From Antennarius striatus (Eukaryota; Chordata; Actinopteri; Lophiiformes; Antennariidae): 64,000 bases of DNA. The DNA is taken from the NCBI RefSeq assembly GCF_040054535.1, contig NC_090778.1, forward strand, positions 13,609,501 to 13,673,500. Reading direction: 5' to 3'. The translations under genes were made by a program, and so were the position numbers. The notes beneath the pieces were generated by a model. It was not told the DNA's origin. It searched no databases and saw only the letters and a program-made list of their open reading frames with translations. Shown here in pieces: positions 1 to 12,175 of this stretch; positions within the stretch are counted from its first letter, which is position 1, and every line of letters begins with the position of its first letter.

Positions 1-953
1 TGGGTTCTTCCTCCTGTTCCGGGTCCAAAGATAAGAGGATTTGATTTTCAGCTACTCAAGGTAATAGTCTGCAATGGACACTGCAAAGCATGTCCAATCC
101 AGTAGTGTGAATGCGATAGTATAGTCATAATGACTGAACAAATCTCATCTTACCCTTGCAGAATGGGCTATCTGAAGATGCCCTGATAATCAACCCAGAT
201 TTCCATACGCTGGCCAGGAAGGACCAGATGGAGGAGTACGTGACTGTGACAGAGAACAACAACGGGGTTCCGCGAGATCCCTCCAGTTTTCATAAAATTA
301 CAAAAAACTTGGTTATTCCTCCGTGCTTCCAATTACATTTAGAGCGCCAATGTGAAGACTCAACTCACATCCAAAGCGAGTGCGAGATAGCCACGGAAAC
401 GAGGCATGACATAGATGACTTTGTGAAGGAACCTCTTTCAGGAGAGAGTTTATCTCACGCACAGCCATTACATCTGCCGCAGAAACAGCAGTTCACATGT
501 GGGAACTGCGTAAACACTGGCGCCACAGAACAGAGCGAGTCAAAGCAGCAGGATGCAGTCAAACCCTTCACAAACGGCAGCTATGTGGATGTTTGGACTC
601 ACGCTGAAAACCTGCAGACGGTGAAAAAGGTGGACTACAGCAGAGTGAATAATCTGAAAGGTGACAGTGTTCTCGTTCAGGAGAAAAACCACTTCACACT
701 TAACAGCGCCGGGTACACAGATGTTCAGACTCAAGACACAAAGGCATCAGGAGACTACAGTCGGGTGAAAGAGGTGGACAGTGACAATAAGGTCTTTCTA
801 CAGAAACATTTGTTGGGTTTAGATCCCTGCAGGGAGAAGTTTAACCACTACAAAGACTGTGGCCTTCAGAAACCAGCAGCTGGAGCCTTTAAAGGGGGAA
901 TGTGCAACGAACCTGACAGCGGATATGTGGATAACACCTTTGAATTACGTTAA
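1..953 (+). CDS. prlr: Prolactin receptor, last two coding exons (5' part lies before the window)
   Basis: Coding exons 1-60 and 162-953, joined in phase 0 (donor gtaatag after 60, acceptor ttgcag before 162), stop TAA at 951-953. The first exon gives a Box 1 motif, LPPVPGPKIRGFD, the JAK2 docking element next to the membrane in class I cytokine receptors. The second exon carries the rest of the cytoplasmic tail, about 263 residues, with repeated DYSRV-type tyrosine motifs followed by VL or VFLQ, resembling the conserved tyrosine segments near the end of vertebrate prolactin receptors. The PVPGPK form fits prolactin receptor better than growth hormone receptor (PVPVPK). Teleosts have two copies (prlra, prlrb). 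The short tail may suggest the b copy, but I cannot decide. The hormone-binding and membrane exons lie outside the window. Confidence 0.85.
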
Positions 954-2132
954 TGTAAGGTTTTCTTGTATGCAATTCCCACAAAAGTGTTTGCAAGAAC
1001 TCGAAAATCAATCCTGAAACAATCATTTTGTGGGTCCGAAGAAATATTTTGACAGCAAGCAAATGGATTATGAAACCTTCTATACACATCTCTGATTACC
1101 TAAAAAACTGTCCATGGTGCCAAAATTTCAGTTTGTCAATCATGTCAGCTGATAAACAAATACATTCCCATTTTTCTCATCCATACTCAATAAACACTTA
1201 GTAGCAGATAACTGCCTGCTAAGCAGACTGTAATCAAGATGGTCTTTCCAATGGATCTGTTGAAATAAAGTAAAATATGAGACAGCTTTGTGCTTGCATG
1301 GTAAAATGTATTAATACATAAATGTTTTCGACTTACTATTTTATTATATAATTATCAATATATGCTATTGTTATTGATGATTACTTTCGTACCAAAGAAA
1401 AAAAATTGATCCTCAGGCTCCCACCACACGTGGATTTCACTGACAACACAAAGAAGTTGTTGCTGTTAACCCCAGTTCTTAAATAAATTAATCAAAATTA
1501 ATTAATGTATGAATAAAAAACAGATACCATTCAGAGAATCTAAATTAAATTTGTAACCATGGAAATTAAACAAAAGGTAAAATTAATGGTGTGCAAAAAG
1601 TATGAAAAATATATTTTGAGTCTGGAAGTGAAACGTGACGGATATTCTTTGATCAAAGAGTTCTTCATTGTGAACAAATGTTGATCATTTGAAATGACAA
1701 AATATACAGTTCATGTTGAATTACTGTACATTCATCTGTCTTGTCCTCTTTATACAATTCTGTATGAAAATACACAAAACCATGGCAAAGCTTGACTTTT
1801 TTCAGTAAGCCAGTTTAATCTCGATTTGAAATGACTGATTTCTCTCAGAAGATGATGGACAAGAGAAAAAAATTCTCGTTAATTTACATTTGAACAAAAA
1901 CTATAATGTCCAATATTTTTCATATCTCTTGCATACTGTCACAAACTATAGAAAAATCCAGAGCTCTACACAATTAAAATAGGCCAAGCTCTTTCTAAAG
2001 CTTCCTAATTAGTCTGAAAAAAAATAAACTAAACAATTTGGTTTTAAATTATCCTGATTCACCGGAAAAATCTGTTTTAATCAGCTCTATAGGTGAAAAA
2101 CAGCAGCTCTCTGCAGCTGTTTTGTGGATAAT
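954..2132 (+). other. Likely prlr 3' UTR and AT-rich flank
   Basis: No ORF with recognisable similarity, no RNA gene and no clear repeat. AT-rich sequence follows the prlr stop. The 3' UTR probably ends near the AATAAA hexamers at 1189 or 1264. Confidence 0.4.
1264..1269 (+). terminator. Candidate polyadenylation signal for prlr
   Basis: AATAAA 311 bases after the prlr stop codon. A second AATAAA lies at 1189-1194. Either could end the transcript; only these hexamers support the call. Confidence 0.35.
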
Positions 2133-2870
2133 CATGGCTAAAACTGAGGACGTGTGGATATTCACAAGTCAGGACAGGGCGATAAGGCCATATCTGAATG
2201 TTTTCATGTTTCAGTGGCTACGAAGTAAAGTGCTATTAAATAATCTGAGATGTTCTGCTGGTGCAACATCTCCAGGCAGACAGTCCAATGGACACGACAC
2301 GCTGCTGGGTTCCACGGATGCAGATCACGGTGGACGCCACTCCTCCAGATAACACACACAAAAGCCCACTTGGACTTTGCAAATGCTCGTCTGGACAAAG
2401 AGGAGGACGTCTTCTCTTTTATGGTTATTTTTGTCCATGCAATAAGATGTAATTGTTTGGCCAAAGTAACGTATCCTTCATTTGGCATAAAATGAAGGTG
2501 TAAAATCTGCATCTACATCAGGTAGTTTGCAGAGAAACTCATTCTTGGGCACCAGTGGACATTTCAGCATGACAATGACCCAAAGACAGTTAAAGTAGTG
2601 AAGAAATGGTTAGCGAATAAAAAAGGTTAGCATTTTACAGGAGCCCAGCCAGAGTCCTGACTTGAATTCATTTGAGAATCTGTACAGGAAGCTCAAGATC
2701 AGGGTGATGGCAAGGAGACGCTCAACCTGAAAGAGCTGGAGCTCATTGCTCATGAATGGGCAAAAACACCAGAGGAGGCATGCAAAAAGAAGGTCAGCAA
2801 TTCTAGATGTGTTTGATAAAAGCCAATACATTTTTTTGTTAAATAAATTCTTGAGAAAGGTATTAATGAT
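2133..2870 (+). mobile_element. Decayed Tc1/mariner transposase copy
   Basis: Three pieces of a Tc1-type transposase lie in order on the + strand in shifting frames. The start at 2133 reads MAKTEDV (Tc1 proteins often begin MAKTKEL). The middle, about 2310-2430, reads AHLDFANARLDKEEDVF. The C-terminal part, about 2560-2830, contains FQHDNDPK, KWLANKK, LKELELIAHEWAKTPEE and CKKKV. The HDNDPKH-like motif holds the second catalytic aspartate region. Several stops and frameshifts and a shortened N-terminal half show it is dead. I could not place both terminal inverted repeats. Confidence 0.75.
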
Positions 2871-3067
2871 TTTGGACCACTTTTTCCCCTTTTTAAAATG
2901 TAAATGAAAATTGAGAATGATGTATCTTCTCTTGTAAGTTATCTTATATTCAGTCCAGGTGACATTTTGTCAACATTTAAGCTTCAATTAAAAATACATC
3001 AGGTTCATAATTCATTCCTAAACTTTTATTACTTCCACAGACCTTTCTGAACCATTAGTCTGTCGAA

Positions 3068-3549
3068 CATGGCTGTCAAACTCTTTTTCACTGAGGGCCA
3101 CATCAGCATTACGGCTGTCCTCAAAGGGCTGGCTGCAACTTATAAATGTAACTCAATGCAATGTAGCATAAATGTAATTACTCCTTGATGTTAAATAACA
3201 CTAAATTTATTACTTATTGAAGTAACAAACATTACAGTTGCTCAAAAAATAGATAACTGCTTGTTTCTCTGTTATAACATAAATCCTTTTGTCAGGTTAT
3301 GTAAAAAAACAATTCCATTAGTCAAGGATCAAACTATCCAGATGAATAAAGAAAAATAACATCAAACACAAGTTAAAACATTAACTTTGTTCAAAACATT
3401 ATTTGTCAAAATTAAAATGGGCTTAATTACTGCATCGTGGGAAATGTAGTTTGGTCAAAACACACTCTGAATTATTTATTTTTAGACTCTGATCTTTTAT
3501 GCTCTAGTGGGCCACATTTGGCCCCCGGGCCTAGAGTTTGACACATGCT
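3068..3549. mobile_element. Short non-autonomous DNA transposon (MITE), possibly hAT-like
   Basis: A ~480-bp unit is bounded by a perfect 10-bp inverted repeat, TGTCAAACTC at 3074-3083 and GAGTTTGACA at 3534-3543. A looser second block follows inward (GGGCCACAT near both ends). The inner part has no coding potential. Ends rich in GGGCC and the phrase TTGGCCCCCGGGCC are familiar from a widespread fish repeat. Assignment to hAT is inference; I saw no certain 8-bp target duplication. Confidence 0.6.
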
Positions 3550-5115
3550 GTAGAGCATCTAACTGATGCTAATTATACAAATTATTTTTCTTTCTAATGA
3601 ATGCAAAAATCGATCCCTTTGTAATTTATACCCAAAAAAAAGTCTGGCTTGCTTAGCTGGTTGAATGGATAACTAAAACTGATCACACTGATATGGGACT
3701 GTAGTCTTCTCATCAAACTCACCACCAAATACAAATATGACAGTACTGTAATGGTGAACTATTGCTGCAAGATTTCTATACAACTTAAGAACGTAGAGAT
3801 TTTTTTCCACACATATTTATTAGGAAAGAAAAGTGTCATTAACAATATTAATCGTACGCTTTGTCAAAAAACATTAACACATGACGGCACTCATAATCAA
3901 TGCTGTTAGTCACACTTGTGCTTTTCTTGTTCTAACATGTCAGAAATTTCCAACAACCATTCTCCCGGTGGGATTACACCAGACTAAATTGAACTAAATT
4001 TCAGCATCCTGTCTGTGTTCTTATCACCATCTATATTTTATCACCTTTCTACAGGTATTTAACTTAAAAATATCAAAATACTGAATTTTAAAGACTTTGC
4101 TGATTGTGATCTGATGTCTTTTCTCCTTTACTGATTAGAAATGCTTTGAGATCAGTCTGAATGTTATCCTTTATAGCTCCTTCACCTCCTCTACACTCAC
4201 TAGAATGTAATGTGTCACCTTCAGCCGTGATGCTACTTGTGTTGTTTCCTCATTATTTAGGTCACAGAAAAAGCACATAAAAATAAAATAAAAAAATAAA
4301 CACTTCATTTTTTAATGATATCACTTAAACTACATGAGTGGCAGTTGCTTATTGTGTATAGTGTTTAATATGTCAATAACCTCAAATGAAAGACAAATAA
4401 AGACTCTGTACAAAGCAATGGAACTGGGATAAAACAACAGAAGTTCTGAGTGAATTGAGTGAATTGTCACTCAAATAATTCACTTTTGTACACAAAAAGT
4501 AGCAGCTTGCCTTTTTAGTCTAAACTCACCTGACACGTGTCACACTGACCTTTGACAGTAAGACTTTTAATCCATAAGAACTTTTGTTTGACTTATTCAC
4601 AAATAAGTCAAACATCTGCCGTAGTGCAGCACTTTTCAACAGCCAAGAAACTGAATAAATATGAAACATTTGTTGTGTACTTTCTTCTGTGCAGATGTGG
4701 AATAAAAGTCCAGTATTTTAGAAACTGACATACTTTAAACTGAACCTAACGGGGAAAAAACAAAACGCATCATATTGGCTGAAAGTGTTGCATGGTTGTC
4801 TGTTCACATTTGTTATTGCAAATTCATATTGTGGGATTTCTACAAGTTCTGGCCTGAACTTTGTACACGAAGTTAAAATACACTGATTCTCCATATGATC
4901 TTCACCTCAAACATAATATATTTCAAGCTTTTCAGAATACAAAACAAAGGATTTCACAATTAATTGCAGATATTACCAACCTGATTCATTTCATAGTAAA
5001 AATCCCTGGTTGAGAAACAGCAGCAGGGCACTGAGCATTGCTCTGTTTCTGCATGTGTGATTAAGCTGATCAACAAAAAAAGAAAGGTTTTTAGGCACAG
5101 AGGGCTTTTGCGCTG
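3550..5115. other. Intergenic stretch between prlr and secisbp2
   Basis: AT-rich sequence with no recognisable gene, RNA or repeat. It should include the 3' UTR of secisbp2, transcribed leftward from 5115. Confidence 0.4.
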
Positions 5116-8100
5116 TCAACTCCTGTCCTCCTCTGTGTTTTCAGTACATTCCTCCTCCAAGCACATGGAGCTCAGCTGCTCCTCAAAGTTCAAAAATTTG
5201 TGGTTGCAATCCTTCGCCAACAATTTTTTCCAAACTTTTACTAGAAAGAGGAAATACAAAAGATAATTATTTACTTTATTTACTTTACTTTTCTTTAACT
5301 TTGGTTAAATCTGTAACAAATTTTCTACATAAAAAGAATTCATGTAATTGGTTCACAGATAGTAGGTCAAGACTGACTTACTGTATTCTGGTTCCTCTAA
5401 TTCTGTGCTGACAGCACTGATCTCAGCCTTCTGGGCCAGGCTGCTGATCTGCAGCCCCTCCTCAGTGTCGGCTTCCTGCTTCCCCTCCACCTGGGACATC
5501 CACTCTTGGCTTGACACCATGACCTCATAGGCACTCCTGGCCTCTGAAGACAACTCGATCATCTTATGATAGAAGTCCTGTGGGTAAGAAAGAAAACATT
5601 TCACCACCTCATCATAGGGTCACACGAAAGACAAACAACCAATCACACTCCTATTCATTCCTATGGGCAAAATTAAAGTCACCAGTTCATCTGTATTGCA
5701 TGTTTTTGGTGGTGGGAAGAAGCTGGGGAACCGACAGAGAACCCAGCCAACACAGAGGAAACATGCAAAAACAGAAAATCCCCAGGAGTATTTGAACCCA
5801 GGACCTTCTTGCTGTGAGGATACAGTGCTTCCCACTCCGCAACCTTGACGTTTTGAATTAGTTTAAATACATTCAAAAATATTTTACTGTAAAATCAGGT
5901 CATGAAACGCATATGAAGAGCTGTTTTTGTCGTCAGAAATATGTATAAATTTAACTGACCTGTGCACCGTCGTAGTTGAAGATGCCCACCAGGCTGACGG
6001 GTACTGCCTTGTTGACGCAGCGACCCAAAGCTCTCCTAGAAAGGGCAAACACGAATGGAACTCCTTGTTCACGACAAGTGTCAATAATGGTGTAAAGAGC
6101 TTCATCCAGGCCCCCTACAAAAAGATGAAATGTTTCTTGAAATGCTTTAAAGAATTCTACATTTTTAGCCGCTTCCCAAATTTTGTTTCTAAGATGACTG
6201 CAACAAGTGTAATGGTTCTATCAATCCACCAAAGACAAAACAAAACTGATCTCCAAAACACTTGCTTTGTGTTTCTTAAAAGTCAAAAACTAGTTTCAAA
6301 ACAAGTTAAAAACATAAAAGACATTTTGATATTCCAAACACTGTTCTGGTAATTACGTGTGTGGTTGGAGCTCTTGACAAAAACAACCCAGAGTCAAACT
6401 AGATAAAGCTCCAGGAAGGACACTTTACCTTTGGATTGAATGCGCTCACAGTTCGGAGAAATGACAACACACTTGACCTTCCTAAGTTTCAGATGCTTTA
6501 GGACCTCTCTGAGCCCCATCACGATTCGCCTTTTCATGCGGGCCTTCATGGGGTCTTTCTGGTACAGGCGGTCCTGGAAGCGAACTAGCTCCTTCAGCAG
6601 AGCCGTCACACACTCATCCACATCTTTGCTCAGCATCTGGCTGCAGTAGCTGGTGTGCATATATCAAATTGAGAAACAGCAGTGAAACTCTGATTGATTA
6701 CACAGACAACTCAGACAACTTGTGGTGATGCAAATATTGGAGCATGGTGCATTTTTAGTCTTACTCCCTGAACTTTCTGCTGTGGATTTTGAGGCGATTA
6801 GCTGGGCAGGGCTCGGACGTAACAGTTTGTTGCTGCGTGATTTTATCTTCATTGGTCTCTTCTTCGCTGTCTCTCTGGTTTGTGGCATCTAACTCTGACT
6901 CATCATTCATCTCTTCAACAGGACTTCCAACAACTTTACCTGAGGGTTTAGACCAGTGACATACACATCAATTATTGGCTATAGTCAAAGGCTACCTTCT
7001 GCATGAAGTGTGCTTGTTTGATGAGAAAAATCTATGTTAAATTTGATCATTCCATCTGCTTTCTCTCACCTGTAATGTCCGTCTCACTCTGCTCTTCTTC
7101 TGCAGCGTGATCTTCAGGTTGCACTTCAATTTCCGGCAGCAGCCCTCTCTCCTCCAGCAAACGTCTTTGTTTCCTCTCCTCCCTTTCTTTCAAAATGACC
7201 TGAGCATCAGAAAAAAAGAAACAAGATTGTAACAGAGAAATACCTTCTTGCAAAACGCTGCAAAGGTGTCTTAGCTCCAGAGTAAGACAGCTGACTTACT
7301 TTTTTCAGCGGTGTGGGTTTCTTTGGTTTGGGCACCTCCCTCTGTTTGCCTTTCTTTACCAAAGGACTGGTGGAGTCAAGGGGGTTGTGAGCAATTTTAT
7401 CCTGCTGCCAGGCTGGCTTTTTTTGGACTAACTGTTGCTTTTGAACAACAGGTCCAGAAACTACAAATAAATAAGATGGAAAGATATTTATTCATTTTGG
7501 AGTCTTATTTAGTTTCATGTGAAAGTGAATTTTGAGCAGTAAGAATGCTATTTCCAAGCGAGTGCCAAAAGCCAGAATTTACTTGAAAAATTTACTAGAC
7601 CAAAGAAACATGAATTAGGAACCCAGTTGGGCACAGGCACTGATGCTGCTTGTAACTCACCAGAGAGAATTATCGGCTTGGCGTCCTGCTTAGTTTTTTG
7701 TGATTGCTGCTTTTTTTCCAGAGTGGCCAACATGTTTCCTATGTCGAGCTGAACAGGAGCTTTGCTCTTTTTCCCAGAAACCTTTTCAGTTTTCTAGAAA
7801 CAAAAGGTACAAAATAGGCCAATAAACTAGGCTCAGTCTACACTGTTTATTTCAGGGGTTACATACTTTATTTATTAGTAATAGAAAAATACAAACCTGT
7901 CCTTTCTTAGCCGTCTCTGGGGGCTGGGATTTTGGTGCAGGTGATATTTCCTGAGTTTCTTCAGCATACCGACTCTGGATTCGTCTTTGGTTTTCCTAGG
8001 ATATAGAGGATATTACTTCTAACAAATTACGTCAAGTTTCATTTAATCATTCATTTTGAATTCTGTATTTATTATAATTAAGATATTAAAGCAAGTTAGG

Positions 8101-10611
8101 AGGGAAAAAACTAGGGATATATACCTCACTGCATAGTTTTGAATCATTTCTGCCTGTTAAATATCTTTCATTCCTAGTTAAAGTCAGAGTCAAGCCTGGA
8201 AACTCTTCTTCATCCTGACAAAAGAAAAATGACACCAAAAAAAACTTAACATTGACCAATTATAAAAAAAATACTTTAAAAAAAACTTATTGAATGTTTT
8301 AGCTACCTCAAATTTTGGAGGCTCCTGAAACATGGCTGGTCCCTCTGACTCGGCGTCTGCCTCTTCACCTGTACCTTTTGCCCTCTTCTTCTTTCTCTTC
8401 CGTTTTTTCTTCCCTTGGGTTCCATCCTCCTGCTGTGCAGCAATTTCCTCCATCTTATAAAAGGTAAAGGGGATACAACAAGATTTATTCAGCACGGTAA
8501 TTTAATAGTTTTTCATACTTCTACCACTAAAAGGGGGACAGTCAGTGATGATGATACAGCATATAACTTGAAATACATTAAGCGATTAACATTTGTATTA
8601 CTGTACTTTTCTGTCAGTTTAACTGATAAAATAAAAAATACAAATACAACTAATTTAAAAATACTGGTTATAAGGATGACTAGAACTCCAGAAAAAGGAT
8701 TACACAGTTTCTTACATGTCCAAACCCCTGATGATGTAATCTTAAGGTTTGAGTTTGAAGATCGAAACTGTCTGCCAACAACCGATAATGACACACAAAA
8801 ACAGCCGCTGGATGTACAAAGTCAGATGATTTGATTACTTTTAGGCCATTTTGGCAGAACTACAGTCAAAATATTTTAGAACTCTTTAACTTGTGTGGGT
8901 GCCCTGATAAATCAAAGTGTTGAGCTTTGAAATCAAACATGTCATCTTACCTGCATGGAGCTGTCGTGAGCCATCTGTTCTTTTGGGGCAAGTTTCTTTG
9001 GAGGTTGTGAGGCGATATTTGCCCAGGAAGTCTGCACCGGCTGAACTGTTCAAAGATAAACAATTTTAAAAGTGTATTTATTAACACCTAATGTTATTGA
9101 CATTGCCTGAGTCTGTGACAAGCTGATAGCATGGACTTCTACTTACCTAGGAAAAGCATAGGTGAATCTTCCTTCCCATTGGTGGCTATCTGCTGTGAGT
9201 CAGACAGTTCTGGGGATTCTCTCCTGTCAGACTATTTAACAGAAAGAGCAGCACCATGTTCACGAGAAGCATCCACCAGAAAGTCCCCAAATATCACTAC
9301 TAATATTTTAATATACTCACCTTCCAGGAAAGTGATGTTTCCATTATGCTTGTGGATTGAGGTGCTGGATCCCAACATGTTCTCTGGACAGAGGTATGAA
9401 CACCTAACTCTGGGAAATCAGTTAAGTTTGCATCAAATGGGATAAAGTTTGCTTGTGGTGATTTGGACTTTTGAGCAGAGTTTGGGGTAGATCGTGTCCC
9501 TCTGAAACCTAAGGTCCAAGCACAACAGAACATCACTGAAGATGATCAAAAGTGAGTGAACAAAAAAAAAAGGTAAGTGAAGGTACATGACAGGATCAGT
9601 TAACCGGGGAGTGACTAATGTGATATCTACCTTTTTTATATGTATCCTTTGAATTGTTAACCATAACTTTGCCTTGGGGAAGAGTATCATTGTTTTTTGA
9701 GATCTGCGGAGACAGACGAAATGCCATTGACATGATTTTACAACCAAAGCTTGTCACATCCTTTTATTGTGACATCAAAAAGAAACCAACCGTTCTGATG
9801 GGACGGCTGCTGCTGTAGCCGTGACTCTTTGACATGCCTCCAAATGGACTTGTTGCAATCTGCTTTGGCCTCACACTCGACTGATTCCTGAACATAGATC
9901 AGAATTGCAAACAAAGAGAGAGCCTGACACTGGTGACTGGGGGGGGGGGGCATGAAGCAGTGTGTTAGCCTACCACAAACACTAATCTAGAAGAAGAAGA
10001 AGTATACTTTATTGATGTAGAACACTGGTTGCCACCATACCCTCTGGAGCTCTGTTTGGACCCATTACCATCTGGTGATGTCAGAGGTAATGAGCAGGAC
10101 TGAAGCTCTGCAGGATCTTTCTTTTGTCTCCCTTGTCTAGATGACGAATTCTTCTCCTGGGGAAGGAACATACTGCCTGTCATCAACAGTGTGCTGGAAC
10201 ATGACCTTTGACAATCGCGTTTCTGTCTGTAGTTCACCTGAGGTTATGTATTAACAGCTAGCATAGATCCGTATTAACATGTTATCTGTTCCTCCACGTT
10301 TAAAGTTAAAACTTTGATCAAACTGAGAGCATTTAGCTTTTGATCACAATAGTCACCAGTGACTTAATCGGCTATTAGCCTCGCAACGTTAGCATAGCTA
10401 ATGCTACCTTGCGGGTTCACACCTCGGATGAACTTGGTTTGTACTAAACTTAACAGCCACAGTGGGTTGTCTGAAGTCATTTCTCTTCTGCGCACTCACA
10501 TTTAAAGTTCGCTGAAAGTTACATCAGATCGCGTTAGGAGCATCAGTGCGCGATCGCTTGGTTTGCTAGTTCGCCTAAAAATTGGTCATTTTCATCAACT
10601 ACCTTGTCCAT
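5116..10611 (-). CDS. secisbp2: SECIS-binding protein 2
   Basis: Binds the SECIS hairpin in selenoprotein mRNAs and recruits the factor that inserts selenocysteine at UGA. Exons, 5' to 3': 10611-10603, 10237-10041, 9887-9791, 9703-9631, 9508-9321, 9231-9147, 9045-8951, 8453-8307, 8214-8125, 7995-7897, 7793-7661, 7460-7300, 7199-7070, 6939-6765, 6649-6429, 6114-5960, 5577-5382, 5240-5116. These sum to 2376 nt, 791 aa (human 854). The C-terminal third is an L7Ae-type RNA-binding domain: KELVRFQDRLYQKDP, VVISPNCERIQSKGG, VPFVFALSRRALGR, VPVSLVGIFNYDGAQ. Upstream are the lysine-rich KKKRKRKKKRAK block and HNPLDSTSPLVKKGKQRE. YDGAQ plus the short C-terminus fit SECISBP2 rather than SECISBP2L. The first exon encodes only MDK, so the N-terminus is the least certain part. 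A donor 67 bases further (9973) would also be in an open frame, but the resulting tail looks like repeat sequence. Confidence 0.95.
5620..5850 (-). repeat. tRNA-derived SINE fragment in a secisbp2 intron
   Basis: On the minus strand it reads a head ending in a B-box-like GGTCCTGGGTTCAAAT, then the fish SINE body TGCATGTTTCCTC...GGGTTCTCT...CAGCTTCTTCCCACC. It is a diverged, truncated copy of the family seen in better shape at 23405-23757. Confidence 0.65.
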
Positions 10612-10775
10612 TTCCAGATCTTCCTATAAACAGTTTACATCTCAGCTTTTCCGCCGATCCTCGGCTTGTTGTCGCTCCTGTCACAGGTGCTGTAACCGCA
10701 ACATGTTAGCTATCCAAACGGCGAGTCATAAGTGTGACGGCGTGATGGCCCGCCCTCCTCCGCCTCTGATTGGTT
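10612..10775 (-). promoter_or_regulatory. Likely secisbp2 promoter
   Basis: The stretch just upstream of the secisbp2 start is CpG-richer than its surroundings. On the minus strand it has an inverted CCAAT (ATTGG on + at 10769-10773) and a GC-box-like CCGCCC near 10750. No TATA box is obvious. Typical of a housekeeping promoter; inferred from position and motifs. Confidence 0.4.
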
Positions 10776-12175
10776 CATTATGATCACTTCCTCACTTCTA
10801 GCCAATTATCACTCTTTTTATTTCGTAACCTATGAACCCAACAAAGCCAACGAGCACCAGTCAATCAATGGTAGCGTGGATTGGAACCTCCCTCCACCTG
10901 AGTGGGATCACTGATACCGGACTGGAGTTTAAAGCACAAGTGGCTGGTCTCAAGTTTAGACTTTTTGAAGTTCGTTAGACATAATGATTTTCAGACAGTT
11001 GCCATTATTAAAATGTTTTTCACAAGTTATTGATATGGCCATTATCAGGATTTACGCTTTGTTTTCCCATTCAGTCATGAGACCGCACGCCTTGTATAAA
11101 TTGCTCGTCAGAACTCAGCATGACAATGAGGAGTTCGCAGTGACATCCTGAGGCACACGTCCTAACAAATAAAGGCAAACGCGTATGGGAATATAAATTC
11201 TGCGAGTTCATTTTGGAACAAAAGTGTGCCATTTTTTTTTACTGTATCTACCTGTCCATATATAAGCTTTAAAATACTATTGTGTGTTCAAGTCAAATCG
11301 ACGCATGTGTATTAGCGTATCTCAGTATTTTAATCCTGATAATAATATTCAAACGAATGCAGCATTAAATACACTATTTCAACAAAAAGCCCTCTTTCAA
11401 CTTAATTTCGATTTACATTTAAGGTACTTTCAGTTTATACTGTATATTCAAAGGATATTTCTTGCAATATTCAGTCTTGCACTCATGCATTATTATTATG
11501 CATGGATCATATGGAATATTGAAGTGAGGGTTAATTTATGTTTTCATCCAATGTGTTAATCTAAAAGAAAAAAAATCAATACAGTGTATATTTGTGGGTA
11601 AAATATGTGTAAAATTTAGTAAATATTAATGCTGAATGACAGAATACCTCAAAACTTACTGAATTTCAGAAAATGATTCACAAGACTAAAGAAAAATTAG
11701 CTGAATACAATTTTATAATAGCTTCCACAAAAAGATTAGTTTCTCATTATTCTTTTTTTTTTTTTTTTTTACAAGACAGCAGACTATGTTAATTTCTGGA
11801 GTTAAAATGCAAAGATAAATGCTACCATATAATACAATATCTGAGTGATTGATAAAATACATTTTAATGTGACATCTACTGTATGTCTCACAGGCAAATT
11901 TATCACTTACAACCCAACCAAACCCACACATCAGACAATGTGCATGTGTCTGCATATGAACATTATTTTCACTTATTTCTCATTTGTGTCATAATGTCCA
12001 TCTGTTTGGCACTTGCATCATCTTATTGCATTATTTTGTTGAATGGAATGATCTTTAGGTAACAGTACAATATACACATCATTAAAAAAGGTTCATGTTT
12101 GTTGTACTGTCATATGTAAACATATCATTCAAAACTAGGCAATAGAAAAATGTGTCTTTCAAGTCATTGCATCTC
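10776..12175. other. Intergenic stretch between secisbp2 and mfsd10
   Basis: AT-rich, with a short poly(T) run near 11754-11770. No gene, RNA or recognisable repeat. The part left of 12176 should hold the mfsd10 3' UTR. Confidence 0.4.

Noticed and set aside
9974-10040. Extending secisbp2 exon 2 to a donor at 9973
   Set aside because: The added text reads through ATCAATAAAGTATAC and (TTC)n, a retroposon-like tail, and the downstream phase then fails. The donor at 10040 gives a consistent frame.
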